A stretch of DNA of 64,000 bases from Bin5 sp965232575 (GCA_965232575.1 CBDDPZ010000009.1:372001-436000); one strand, 5' to 3'; counted from the stretch's first letter, positions 8,263 through 16,952 are shown. Notes: generated by a model from the sequence alone, not told the origin. A program made the numbers and translations.

Positions 8263-9615
8263 ATGTCATCACCCCGACAGGAGACATTTTTCACCGGCCT
8301 GCAGTGCCTTCGCTGCGGCCGAAACTTCCCGCCCGGTTCGGTCGACTATGTCTGCCCGTGCCGTCCGAACCGCGGCAGCGACCTGGGCCACCTGGATGCT
8401 GTTTACGATTACGACGCGATTGACGCTATGCGAAACCACACTTCAGATCCGTCCGAGTCCGGCCTGGAAAATGTCGTTTCTTCCTCGTCCCAATACCCTA
8501 CTCGAACCATCGAACGATGGTGGCCGCTGCTTCCGGTGAAGCCGGAATCTCTCCCGTCTCTTCCCGTGGGAGACACGCCTTTGCTACGCGCAAATCGCCT
8601 TGCCGAAGCCTTGGGCATACAGAATCTGTACCTTAAGGACGACGGCCGCAACCCATCCGGCTCCTTCAAAGATCGGGCCTCCGCCGTCGCCGTCGCCCGC
8701 GCCCGCGAGACCGGACGCGATATCGTCGCCACCGCCAGCACAGGCAACGCTGCAGCCGCGCTGGCCGCCATGAGCGCCGCGGCCGCACACGCATCCGTTA
8801 TCTTCGTTCCCCGTTCCGCGCCGCAGGCAAAGATCGCACAACTTCTCGTCTATGGCAGCCGGGTCCTTGCCGTCGACGGCACGTATGACGACGCCTTCGA
8901 TCTGTGCGTGCGCGCCTGCGATGAATTCGGCTGGTACAATCGCAATACCGGATACAACCCCTTCATGACCGAAGGCAAAAAGACGGTCAGCTTCGAAATC
9001 GCCGCCCAGCTCACCGAGGCGGACGGCGGCACCAGCCAGAACGGCAAACACGACCATCCCCCTCCCTTCATCCAGCCCGACTCCGTCTTTGTCTCCGTCG
9101 GCGACGGGTCGATCATCGGCGGAGTCTACAAGGGGTTCTGGGAACTGCACGCGCTCGGATGGATCGACCGCATTCCCCGCATTTTTGGCGTGCAGTCCAC
9201 GGCCAGCGCAGCCATTCACAACGCCTGGCGCGACGCTCTGGACGTGCCCACCCCTGTCGCAGCCGCGACCGCCGCCGACTCGATCAGCGTAAACGAACCG
9301 CGCGATGCCACCAAAGCGTTGCGGGCTGTGCGCGCAAGCGGCGGCGCCTTCCTGCTTGTCGAAGACGAGGCGATTCTTCAGGCGATCCTGCCCCTGGCCC
9401 GCCTGGGCGGCGTCTTTGCAGAACCAGCCGGCGCAACCGCCCTCGCGGGCCTCCAACTTGCGCAGCGCCAGAATTTATTGGAACCACACGAAACGGTCGT
9501 CGTTATAAACACAGGAAGCGGGCTTAAGGACGTTCCCTCAGCCATGCGGGTTGCGGGGGAGCCATTCGTCATTCCACCTACTTTGGAGGCAGTAGCTGAG
9601 AGCCTGAAATTGTGA
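8263..9615 (+). CDS. thrC: threonine synthase
   Basis: 450-residue fold-type II PLP enzyme. The N-terminus has a four-cysteine knuckle (Cys15, Cys18, Cys31, Cys33), as in many archaeal and Chloroflexota threonine synthases. It is followed by LPVGDTPLLRANRLAE, the PLP lysine in NPSGSFKDRAS (Lys136), the TASTGNAAAALAA substrate loop, GDGSIIGGVYKGF, and a C-terminal NTGSGLKD segment. It converts O-phosphohomoserine to threonine. No other threonine-pathway gene is adjacent. The start is supported by a GGATTTGGGG stretch just upstream and by the plausible promoter at 8189. Confidence 0.93.
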   Translation: MSSPRQETFFTGLQCLRCGRNFPPGSVDYVCPCRPNRGSDLGHLDAVYDYDAIDAMRNHTSDPSESGLENVVSSSSQYPTRTIERWWPLLPVKPESLPSLPVGDTPLLRANRLAEALGIQNLYLKDDGRNPSGSFKDRASAVAVARARETGRDIVATASTGNAAAALAAMSAAAAHASVIFVPRSAPQAKIAQLLVYGSRVLAVDGTYDDAFDLCVRACDEFGWYNRNTGYNPFMTEGKKTVSFEIAAQLTEADGGTSQNGKHDHPPPFIQPDSVFVSVGDGSIIGGVYKGFWELHALGWIDRIPRIFGVQSTASAAIHNAWRDALDVPTPVAAATAADSISVNEPRDATKALRAVRASGGAFLLVEDEAILQAILPLARLGGVFAEPAGATALAGLQLAQRQNLLEPHETVVVINTGSGLKDVPSAMRVAGEPFVIPPTLEAVAESLKL

Positions 9616-9712
9616 GCCTGTTCTTGCCTGGGCTTCCTTTTGCAGAGGACGGTCCAAGACTTGCTCCGTACTGCGGCCGGAGCCCTTTCTTCTAACCATC
9701 TCATATGCCTTG

Positions 9713-10119
9713 ATGAACACGTCCAACATCGTCTACTCAGTCTCTCGCCTCACAAAAATCTACCCAGGTATGAACACGCCGGTCAACGACGCCATCAGCT
9801 TCAACGTTGAACAGGGCGAAATCTTTGGACTGCTAGGCGACAACGGTGCGGGCAAGAGCACGCTCGTCAAACAGTTGGCGAACCTTTTGCGCCCTACGAG
9901 CGGTGCCATACTTCTCTACAACCGGCCAGTACAGGAGGACCCCCTGCTCGTACCCAGGCACGTCGGATACATGCCCCAAACTGCCCGCACGCTCAACTCC
10001 CTGACCGTGAGCGAGGCCCTGTTACTTCACTTCTCCTGCTGGACTCCGCCGTGCTGGCTGCCTGCGTTCTCATCAGTTTCTGGTTGATCGATCGCAAGAT
10101 GGACTGGCGTGAGGGCTGA
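9713..10119 (+). pseudogene. collapsed ABC exporter: N-terminal half of an ATPase fused to the last helix of an ABC-2 permease
   Basis: The first 105 or so residues are a normal ABC ATPase start with Walker A GDNGAGKST and Q-loop GYMPQ. The ORF then loses similarity after LTVSEALLL and stops at 10087 with no signature motif, Walker B or H-loop. From about 10021 the next reading frame gives LLLLDSAVLAACVLISFWLI then DRKMDWREG and stops at 10117-10119. That is a transmembrane helix followed by a charged tail, as at the C-terminus of ABC-2 permeases. The simplest reading is one internal deletion, probably over 1 kb, joining codon 105 of the ATPase gene to the end of its downstream permease gene out of frame. 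An assembly collapse is the alternative. A TTG codon precedes the ATG at 9713. Confidence 0.75.
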
Positions 10120-10313
10120 AACGTCGGTGGCGACGAGAAAACTCCCCCCAGCCTGTTTCGGACTGCCGACCCACTCGGTGGTTGTGCGTTGTCCATCTTA
10201 CCCAACCGCGCCAGGTTCGCCATAGAAACGCCTATCTGTTACGATTGCCCTATTGTCCGTACGGCTCTCAAAGGGTCGGCGCGTTACAGTCTGAACCAAG
10301 GGGAGCATTTACA

Positions 10314-11696
10314 GTGACCCGTCCAATCATACCCGGCCCAACCTACACAGAAATGCGTGACCCGACCCGGCTCCCGGCCAATATTCGGATCCAGGCGTCA
10401 TCCGCCCTTAATGCAAACGAACTGGCACCGCTCAATCTCTTCAACATCAATTGGAAGAACACTGGCTCGGATGTGGAGAGTATCATCCTTCCAAAAGAAC
10501 TGACCGGCGTCCAGGCAAACATCATCGTCCTTAGCGGGCGCAACTTTCCCAGTGGTTCGATGAAGGTCGGCCCTGCCTACACAACCCTGGCAGAAGCGGA
10601 GGCGCTCAACGGTCTCAGACCCGGCGACCGCAGCATTATCGGCCCCAGCACAGGAAATTTCGGCATTGGGACGGCCTATGTAAGCGCGTTGAAGGGCTAT
10701 CAGGCTGTTGTCGTTATGCCGGACACAATGAGTCAGGAACGCTACGAGCGTATTCGCAAGTACGGTAGCGATTTGGATCTCACCCCCGGCACAGAATCGG
10801 ACGTAATCCTGACCCTGGAGCGCACGCACAGCGAATACGTAAGCAAGCCGGAGCTATACGTAGTCCTCGCGCAGTTCGAACTGATGCCCAACTACCGCTT
10901 CCACCGTCACGTCACCGGCGACGCCGTCGAAAAGGCCGCTGCCGGTGTAGGCAACGGCCAAGTCGCCGCCTTCGTCAGCGCCCCCGGTAGCGCCGGCACG
11001 CTCGCGGCCGGGGACCATATCAAGTCAATTTACCCCGACGCCCGCATCGTCGCCCTCGAACCACGCCAGTGCTCGACCCTCTTCGACGGCGGCCAGGGCC
11101 AGCACCGCATCGAAGGCATCGGCGACAAAATGGTTACCCTCATCCATAACGTCTACAACACCGATCTCCTCATGCTGATTAACGACGAGGAGACCGTCCA
11201 AGGGATGGAAGTGGCCCAGTCGGGGACGGAAACTCTCGTTGACCGCCTTGGCTTGAAGAGTCAGGAAGCACAGGCGTTGCAAGGCAAGTTCGGCCCAAGT
11301 TGCATCTGCAACATCGTCGGCTCCATCAAGACCGCAAAATACCTGGGTCTGGGCCCGCAGGACAACGTCGTAACCATTGCCACCGATAGCTACGACCGCT
11401 ATCCCTCCGTCAGCGCCGATCTCTACCAGCGTAACGGCGGCCGGCCGGACACGGATACACTTGAAGCCTGGGCCAAGGCCGTGTTCCTGGGAGCGTCGAT
11501 TGGCGAGATAATCAACCTCAAACGGCCCGGTGAACACGACCGCCTCCAGACCATGAAACGCGATCTGTGGACCCGTTTCGGCTACAGCACCGACCTGATC
11601 GAGCGCATGGCCAGCCAGATTTTCTGGGATGAAGAGTATGGGAAAATCGAGGAAATCGACCCCGCGATCGCCGAAATCCGCGGAGCGCTCCCGTAG
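10314..11696 (+). CDS. PLP-dependent fold-type II enzyme (cysteine synthase/threonine synthase superfamily)
   Basis: 460 residues from the GTG at 10314, which is preceded by AAGGGGAG. The lysine that should bind PLP is Lys84 in FPSGSMKVGPAY, the substrate loop is GPSTGNFGIG, and the phosphate-binding loop is a variant, SAPGSAGTLAAGD. After about residue 200 the protein departs from cysteine synthase and has a long C-terminal part (VQGMEVAQSGTETLVDRLG and beyond) with no recognisable regulatory domain. It is therefore a paralog of the family with an unknown beta-elimination or beta-replacement reaction. It lies 0.7 kb downstream of thrC, separated by an ABC gene remnant, so a shared pathway is not shown. 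Confidence 0.82.
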   Translation: MTRPIIPGPTYTEMRDPTRLPANIRIQASSALNANELAPLNLFNINWKNTGSDVESIILPKELTGVQANIIVLSGRNFPSGSMKVGPAYTTLAEAEALNGLRPGDRSIIGPSTGNFGIGTAYVSALKGYQAVVVMPDTMSQERYERIRKYGSDLDLTPGTESDVILTLERTHSEYVSKPELYVVLAQFELMPNYRFHRHVTGDAVEKAAAGVGNGQVAAFVSAPGSAGTLAAGDHIKSIYPDARIVALEPRQCSTLFDGGQGQHRIEGIGDKMVTLIHNVYNTDLLMLINDEETVQGMEVAQSGTETLVDRLGLKSQEAQALQGKFGPSCICNIVGSIKTAKYLGLGPQDNVVTIATDSYDRYPSVSADLYQRNGGRPDTDTLEAWAKAVFLGASIGEIINLKRPGEHDRLQTMKRDLWTRFGYSTDLIERMASQIFWDEEYGKIEEIDPAIAEIRGALP

Positions 11697-11756
11697 GCCG
11701 CTTGAGTCCCGAATGTCTTTCTTGGGGCTACTGGTCAGGGTGTAAAGACGCTCTGA

Positions 11757-11795
11757 AACCGGTCCGGCCTTCGCTGCGTGCACGCGGGGCCGGTT
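11757..11795. terminator. stem-loop between convergent genes, possible terminator
   Basis: AACCGGTCC at 11757-11765 pairs (one G-T) with GGGCCGGTT at 11787-11795. The 21-base loop contains the palindrome CGTGCACG. It lies between the stop of the PLP enzyme gene (11696) and the stop of xseA (11801). There is no T-run. Confidence 0.4.
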
Positions 11796-11800
11796 ACGTC

Positions 11801-13114
11801 TCAGTCGCTCTCGCGCAGAACGGGGTAGGCTCCGCCTGCCGAGCGGACCGATAATCGCTCGCCAATATTCGTCTGCTCAGGGGCGCTGACAACCGCCCCG
11901 TCGCCTCGTTGTACTATACTATATCCTCGAGACAGCACAGCCGAAGGATTGAGTCCTTCCAGACGCGCACTGGCGGAGACCAATCGATCTTTCCGTTGTC
12001 GCAGCTCAACCGCCAGAACGCGCCGCAGTCGGCCCTCAGCCTCATCCAGCCGTTGTCGCGCGAGATCTATCTGCCGCAACGGCGCGCTGCGCAGCAGCCT
12101 CCGCCGCAGCTCTTCCAGCTGTGCCAACCGTTCAGAAACGACTCCCGCGCCGCCTCGAAGTAGCCACACTTTTACCTGCCTGACATCCTCTATCAGTTCC
12201 CAGCGGTCTGGCGTCGCCGCCACTGCCGCTCCCGTTGGCGTCGGCGCACGCAGGTCGGCGACGAAATCGGCGATCGTGAAATCGGTCTCGTGGCCGATCC
12301 CGGTTACGACCGGTGCCCTGCTTTCTGCGATGGCATAGGCCACGACTTCCTCGTTAAATGCCCATAAGTCTTCAATCGACCCACCCCCCCGTACAAGCAG
12401 AATCGTGTCCAGGACGCCCTCTCCTCGCTCGGCCTTCCCCACCGCCGCATCGGATGACTCACGCCCGTTGTCAGTGAACAATAGAGGCAATTCGACACGA
12501 TCTTCTTCGAATAAGGCGCTGCGGGATACTGCCGCACCAGTAAACCTGTTCGCAGCGGCGAGAGCTGCCGCGATCTGCCCTGGCGCCTCCGCCCCCTGGA
12601 CCTGCGTAGGAAACAGGACCGCTTCTGCTAGCGGCCACCGCTGGCCCAGAACGCGCAAAACGTCCTGAAACGCGGCCGCGCTCTGGCTCGTGACAATTCC
12701 TAATCGCCGCGGTGACTCTGCAATCGGCCGTTTGCGCGCCTCCTCAAACAGTCCTTCAGTGGCAAGCCTTTCCTTGAGCGCCTCAAACTGCGCGTACAGC
12801 TGCCCCCTGCCTGCAGGCCGGATCTCATCCGCGTAGAACTGGTATTGGCCCCGCTCAGGGTAAACGCCGACATACCCATGAGCCAGAACCTGATCGCCCT
12901 CACCCGGAAGCCAGGAATGACGGTGCGCGTTGCCCCGCCACATCACCGAATTGATGACCGCCCCGCTGTCCTTCATGCTGAAGTAGATGTGCCCGCTGCC
13001 CGCCTTCGTCCATCGGCTGACCTCGGCCAGGACCCAGACATCCCGGAGCAGATCGTCGTGTTCAAACAATGAAGTAACGTGCGCAGTCAGTTGTGTAATA
13101 GTCAGTGGATTCAT
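11801..13114 (-). CDS. xseA: exodeoxyribonuclease VII large subunit
   Basis: 437 residues from MNPLTITQL; a Met six codons upstream is less likely. The N-terminal OB-fold (VWVLAEVSRWTKAGSGHIYF) is followed by the catalytic domain with LGIVTSQSAAAFQDVL, RGGGSIEDLWAFNEE, GIGHETDFTIADFVAD and LRAPTPTGAA. A long helical region follows, then the C-terminal VLSRGYSIVQ strand. With XseB it degrades single-stranded DNA to oligonucleotides. The small subunit gene xseB, often adjacent, is not present on either side. Confidence 0.95.
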   Translation of the reverse strand: MNPLTITQLTAHVTSLFEHDDLLRDVWVLAEVSRWTKAGSGHIYFSMKDSGAVINSVMWRGNAHRHSWLPGEGDQVLAHGYVGVYPERGQYQFYADEIRPAGRGQLYAQFEALKERLATEGLFEEARKRPIAESPRRLGIVTSQSAAAFQDVLRVLGQRWPLAEAVLFPTQVQGAEAPGQIAAALAAANRFTGAAVSRSALFEEDRVELPLLFTDNGRESSDAAVGKAERGEGVLDTILLVRGGGSIEDLWAFNEEVVAYAIAESRAPVVTGIGHETDFTIADFVADLRAPTPTGAAVAATPDRWELIEDVRQVKVWLLRGGAGVVSERLAQLEELRRRLLRSAPLRQIDLARQRLDEAEGRLRRVLAVELRQRKDRLVSASARLEGLNPSAVLSRGYSIVQRGDGAVVSAPEQTNIGERLSVRSAGGAYPVLRESD

Positions 13115-13316
13115 AGCCCAGGATTTTACCACGTTCTCCGTCTGATTTCACAGGAATTTCTAGTCCAACAGCTCAGGTTCTCTCCTGGCAGTCGTTAGGA
13201 ATCGGCCTTCAGCAAAGGTCCTTCTCTCAAATGAAATAAGGGCGGCGCCATTCTTAACCCACCGACTTCACATTCTCATAAGACGGAGTAACGCCAAGAT
13301 CGTCCACGTCCTCATC
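13115..13316. other. intergenic stretch upstream of xseA and left of the MITE
   Basis: About 200 bases with no coding signal on either strand. It should contain the xseA promoter on the minus strand, but no clear hexamer pair was found. It ends at the 8-bp duplication TCCTCATC that flanks the MITE. Confidence 0.4.
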
Positions 13317-13427
13317 GGGTGTGCGTCAGATTTGGGGGCGCCTCACTGGGATCGCGGGCGTCTCGCCCGCAGCCTGTGCAGTTGGACAGAGGCAGCCGGA
13401 AACTCACCCCCATTTTGAATCGCACCC
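13317..13427 (+). repeat. MITE copy 1 (111 bp), between xseA and arsR
   Basis: The left end is GGGTGT (13317-13322). The right end is GCACCC (13422-13427), which reads GGGTGC on the other strand. Over 21 terminal bases the two ends agree at 15. TCCTCATC occurs directly outside both ends (13309-13316 and 13428-13435), an 8-bp target-site duplication. The interior holds a perfect 7-bp inverted repeat, GCGGGCG-TCT-CGCCCGC. The element is nearly identical to the copies at 32739 and 50421 and encodes nothing. Confidence 0.85.
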
Positions 13428-13442
13428 TCCTCATCCTTTATA

Positions 13443-13471
13443 TTGACAAATATCGATATATAGGATAGAGT
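13443..13471 (+). promoter_or_regulatory. arsR promoter with overlapping palindromic operator
   Basis: TTGACA at 13443-13448, a 17-base spacer, TAGAGT at 13466-13471. The spacer contains the perfect palindrome ATATCGATAT (13450-13459) and a second partial half-site, ATATAGGAT. ArsR repressors commonly bind AT-rich dyads placed between -35 and -10, so this is the likely autoregulatory site. It begins 15 bases beyond the right end of the MITE. The leader to arsR is about 90 bases. Confidence 0.65.
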
Positions 13472-13563
13472 GTCTGGCAGGCAACTGATTCTGACCTCTT
13501 GACCTCCATAAACTGCGGTGGTCGATAGGCCAGGATTCCCGTAGACAAGGCGGAGAGAACTCG

Positions 13564-13977
13564 ATGGAAACTCAGTTTTCGACAGTCAGCAGTTCCAAGG
13601 GCCCTGAAGTTCCAGGTCTGTTCACAGTGCCAGGAAGCGAGATCTCTGAAGTTGAGTACGGTGGCGATTCCAATGCGGAGACGATTGCCTTCGCCTTCAA
13701 GGCCATTAGCCACCCCGTGCGTATACGCATCCTTGAGATGCTGTCTCGGCAGTCAAGCCCCATGTGCGTCTGCCATATCGAATCCCGTTTCACTCTCTCG
13801 CAGCCCACGATTTCCCACCATCTGCGCCTGCTCCGCAAGGCGGGGCTCGTGAACAGCGAACGGCGTGGCACTTGGATCTACTATTCAATCAGAAAAGAAG
13901 GGGTAGAGCCGCTAAATTCATTTGTAACTTCGATCATCTGCGATTTAGGAGAAACAACCCATGTCAGCTCAATCTGA
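13564..13977 (+). CDS. arsR: ArsR-family arsenical repressor
   Basis: 137 residues. A winged helix-turn-helix spans about 38-112: AFKAISHPVRIRILEML, then the recognition helix LSQPTISHHLRLLRKAGLV and the wing RRGTWIYYSI. The metalloid site of classical ArsR is present as Cys68-Val-Cys70 (MCVCHIE) at the start of helix 3. A 35-residue N-terminal extension without homology precedes the domain. Binding of trivalent arsenic should release it from the operator at 13450. It overlaps arsM by 17 bases, so arsR, arsM and the MFS gene form one arsenic-controlled operon. Confidence 0.9.
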   Translation: METQFSTVSSSKGPEVPGLFTVPGSEISEVEYGGDSNAETIAFAFKAISHPVRIRILEMLSRQSSPMCVCHIESRFTLSQPTISHHLRLLRKAGLVNSERRGTWIYYSIRKEGVEPLNSFVTSIICDLGETTHVSSI

Positions 13978-14854
13978 GGTATTGCAGAAACCTGATGAAC
14001 TGCAGACAAGTGACTGCTGCGGAGCAACAGTCGAATTGTCTTCGGCTGCACTCAATGACCCTCAGGCCATCCGCGCCGAGGTCCAGTCCTACTACGGAAA
14101 CGTTGCCGAACAGCAGCTTAACGGCAACGAAATGCAAGACTGTTGCGGCAGCGATTTCTACGCCGTCGAAGACCTGAGCCAGCTGCCCGACACCGCCGTC
14201 AACAGCAGCCGGGGCTGCGGCAATCCCAACGTCATCGCCTCCCTGCGGCCCGGCGAGGTCGTCCTCGATCTGGGCTCCGGCGGCGGATTGGACGTCCTAC
14301 TCGCGGCCCGGCAGGTTGGTGACTCAGGCTACGCCTACGGCGTCGACATGAACGACAGCATGCTGGAGCTGGCCCGTCGCAACGCCGCCAAGGCCGGCGC
14401 GACCAACGTGGAGTTTCGCAAAGGAGACCTGGAAGAACTTCCCCTGCCGACCGATACCGTCGATGTAATCATCTCAAACTGCGTCGTAAATCTCACAACG
14501 AACAAGGGCAAAGTCCTTAACGAGGCCTTCCGCGTTCTAAAGCCGGGGGGACGGGTCGCGATTTCGGATATTGTCGTAGATGGAGATCTTTCCGGCATGC
14601 CGGTAAGCGAAGAACAGATTCGGGCCGGACTGAGTTGGGCAGGTTGCATCGCCGGGGCCTTGACCATCAGTGAATTCACCACCCTGCTCCAGGCCGCCGG
14701 CTTCAAGGACATCGCCATTACCATCGAGCAGCGCTACACGGCCGCCGACTTCAACGGCGAACTGCCGCCAGCGCTTACAGATCTAAGTCCGAACATGCTG
14801 CAGGACCTGCTGCAGCGCTTTACCGGCAGCAGCATCCAAGCGCGAAAGCCCTGA
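13961..14854 (+). CDS. arsM: arsenite S-adenosylmethionine methyltransferase ArsM
   Basis: 297 residues with a class I SAM fold (VLDLGSGGGLDVLLAAR at about 101-117, GVDMNDSML, LKPGGRVAISDIV). The cysteines that hold arsenic in ArsM are all visible: Cys61-Cys62 (DCCGSDFY), Cys86 (SRGCGNP), Cys174 (SNCVVNL) and Cys229 (AGCIAGAL). An extra vicinal pair, Cys19-Cys20, lies in the N-terminus. It methylates As(III) to mono-, di- and trimethyl arsenicals. The start overlaps the end of arsR in another frame, and the MFS gene begins two bases after its stop. Confidence 0.93.
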   Translation: MSAQSEVLQKPDELQTSDCCGATVELSSAALNDPQAIRAEVQSYYGNVAEQQLNGNEMQDCCGSDFYAVEDLSQLPDTAVNSSRGCGNPNVIASLRPGEVVLDLGSGGGLDVLLAARQVGDSGYAYGVDMNDSMLELARRNAAKAGATNVEFRKGDLEELPLPTDTVDVIISNCVVNLTTNKGKVLNEAFRVLKPGGRVAISDIVVDGDLSGMPVSEEQIRAGLSWAGCIAGALTISEFTTLLQAAGFKDIAITIEQRYTAADFNGELPPALTDLSPNMLQDLLQRFTGSSIQARKP

Positions 14855-14856
14855 CG

Positions 14857-16110
14857 GTGAGCCGGTACTGGACGGTCTGGTCGGCGGCCCTCCTTTTCTT
14901 TGCCGCCTTCTATGCCCTCCTCGTACCAATTCCCCTCTACCTAGAGGCGGTTGGCCTGCCCGACTGGCAAATCGGCTTGGTCCTGGGGGCCTTTGGCGTT
15001 GCTTCCCTGGTTGGACGTCCGCTCACGGGCGCCATCAGCGACAGTCTGGGCAGCCGTCCTGTTATCCTGTTCGGTACGGTCACCTTGGCTGCCGGCGCCA
15101 TCCTGATGAGCTTCACGTCCAGCCCCGTGCTGCTCTTCGGGCTGCGCGTTCTGCAAGCGGCTGGATACGTCACCTTTACCACCGCCGCCACCGCACTGGT
15201 CGCCGACTTGGCGGAACCGCAACGCAGGGGCGCAGCCCTCGCCCTATTCGGCGCCGCCGCCAATGTCGCTATCACTTTGACCCCAGCCGCGGTCAGCACT
15301 GGCCTCGACCTGCTCACCCCGCAGTTCGGCTGCCCGGCTTCCCCCTGTCCTATCTGGTGTGCGCAAGCACTCGAAGCTGCCAGTGCCGGCGATGTTCCCT
15401 GCCCTCTCTGGGGCCGCGGCATCGGCCACAGCGCATTTTTTCTGAGTTCAGGGCTGTCTCTTTTGGCCGGAGCGCTCGTCTGGTGGGTCATCCCCCAGGC
15501 CGGAGGCCGCACAGGCGGAGATTTCAGTCCCGCCCACTTGATTTCGCTGCCCAGATCCTTACGCGGCCCGATGCTCACGACCGCGCTTTTCGGCGTAAGC
15601 TTCGGTGCCCTCTTCGCCTTTCTGCCGCTGCTGGCAGAACGCCGAGAGCTGACATCAGTGGGCGCGGCCTATGCCGTCTACGGCATCTCTATCATCGCCA
15701 CCCGCATACTGACAGGACGGTTGCTCGACCGACCCAACCGCGGCCAGGTCCTGCTGCCTGCGCTGATCGTAAACGCCATAGGACTGGCAGGGCTCGCCGC
15801 CGCCGCCGGCATGCCTCTCCTCGTCGGCAGCGCCGCGCTGATGGGCATAGGCTCCGGGATCAGCCACCCCGCCTTGATCGCAATTTGCGTGGACCGCATG
15901 CCGTCAACGCAACGCGGTCGCGCCACAGCCGGCTTCTATTTGGCTTTCGATCTTGGTATTGGACTAGGGAGTTGGCTTCTCGGCCTGATTCTCGATACAG
16001 CCGGATTAACGGGGCTCTACATCGCCGCATCGCTCGTCAGCGTCATCGGCGCCTTGACCGCTCCGCTGTTTTCCGGCAGCCATCATGCTCAATCACAAGC
16101 GGAAACCTGA
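14857..16110 (+). CDS. MFS transporter in the arsenic operon, with a cysteine-rich external loop
   Basis: 417 residues starting at GTG, two bases after the arsM stop. About twelve hydrophobic helices are visible. The MFS loop 2-3 motif is present as GRPLTGAISDSLGSRP (about 53-68). Between helices 5 and 6 is an unusually long loop (about 151-190) with Cys159, Cys164, Cys168 and Cys182 (CPASPCPIWC then PCPLW). By standard MFS topology this loop faces outside. From its position the protein probably exports methylated or inorganic arsenicals, but it has no GAPDH partner as ArsJ has. The substrate is therefore inference from context; a general drug exporter is the alternative. Confidence 0.82.
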   Translation: MSRYWTVWSAALLFFAAFYALLVPIPLYLEAVGLPDWQIGLVLGAFGVASLVGRPLTGAISDSLGSRPVILFGTVTLAAGAILMSFTSSPVLLFGLRVLQAAGYVTFTTAATALVADLAEPQRRGAALALFGAAANVAITLTPAAVSTGLDLLTPQFGCPASPCPIWCAQALEAASAGDVPCPLWGRGIGHSAFFLSSGLSLLAGALVWWVIPQAGGRTGGDFSPAHLISLPRSLRGPMLTTALFGVSFGALFAFLPLLAERRELTSVGAAYAVYGISIIATRILTGRLLDRPNRGQVLLPALIVNAIGLAGLAAAAGMPLLVGSAALMGIGSGISHPALIAICVDRMPSTQRGRATAGFYLAFDLGIGLGSWLLGLILDTAGLTGLYIAASLVSVIGALTAPLFSGSHHAQSQAET

Positions 16111-16186
16111 CAGTTTAAGGCACGTTCGTGGTTGTCCCTATCGTTGTGCCTAGGCAAGACTGCTGACCTCTACGAAGTGGTTGTGG

Positions 16187-16918
16187 TTACCCAGCGGTCG
16201 TAGCCTGCAGTACCCAAACCTCCGGTTCCTCCGGCAGGGCAGCCTTCGTGAACTCGACTTCCGGCGTTTCTGCCCAACGGACACGCGCCGGCGGATACCG
16301 TTGCGTGAACTCTCTTACGTCTGCCATTTTGGGGAACTTGCAGCCGGGCAGCTCATAGTGCATCGGAACCGTCACCGATGGCCGCAGAACTTCCAGGGCG
16401 TCGTGCAAGTCCGTTAGCTCAATGGTGGGCGGCCCGCCAGTAGGGACGATTGCCACGTTAACGTTCTCCAGCTGCTCCAGTTGCCACGCTTCCAGGGGAT
16501 TACCCACATCGCCAAAATGAACGATGCGGACTCCCTCAACTTCAAAACAGTACATCGCGTTGTCGCGCGGCTGAAGCTTCACGCGCATCGACTCCATCGC
16601 TGGAATGGCTTTGAACCGGACACCCGCCTGTGTCAAGAAAGTCGAATCATCTCTGTGCGCGTCCTGCGCTGCAAAGGGGCCCGCATCATCCTTTACTTCG
16701 AAGCTTAGAAAATGCGTGGCCGTTACCACCTCGGGGTCTCCCGGAATCATCTCCGCGTTGGCGTGGGCGGAGTCGTCGTCCGAACTGCGAACGACGATAT
16801 CAGCCGTCTCGGTTACCGCGGCGAATCCCGACTTATGCGGCGTATACGGGTCGGTAATGATGCTGACACCGCCGCCTTCGATGCGCAGACAGGCATGTGC
16901 ATACCACTTTATTCTCAT
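16187..16918 (-). CDS. MBL-fold (UPF0173-like) protein with altered metal motif
   Basis: 243 residues from MRIKWYAHACLRIEG; an upstream in-frame extension overlaps the dehydrogenase gene and is rejected. The fold is recognisable: an N-terminal AHACLRI strand, TDPYTP, VRIVHFGDVG (Asp) and VPMHYELPGCKFP (His). Where relatives have the metal motif S-H-D-H-P-G-H, this protein reads SDDDSAH, so the first two histidines are replaced by Asp. It may be a catalytically altered or inactive member, or it may use a different metal arrangement. It is the last gene of the minus-strand run starting at copA, 34 bases after the dehydrogenase. Confidence 0.75.
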   Translation of the reverse strand: MRIKWYAHACLRIEGGGVSIITDPYTPHKSGFAAVTETADIVVRSSDDDSAHANAEMIPGDPEVVTATHFLSFEVKDDAGPFAAQDAHRDDSTFLTQAGVRFKAIPAMESMRVKLQPRDNAMYCFEVEGVRIVHFGDVGNPLEAWQLEQLENVNVAIVPTGGPPTIELTDLHDALEVLRPSVTVPMHYELPGCKFPKMADVREFTQRYPPARVRWAETPEVEFTKAALPEEPEVWVLQATTAG

Positions 16919-16952
16919 CCCATCCCTCTTATCGTTGTTCTTGCCTGCAATC

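Noticed and set aside
8584..9456. 290-residue minus-strand frame, Gly-rich
   Set aside because: It lies inside threonine synthase on the opposite strand and has low-complexity composition with no domain.
11025..11783. 252-residue minus-strand frame
   Set aside because: It is antisense to the PLP enzyme gene and has no motif of its own.
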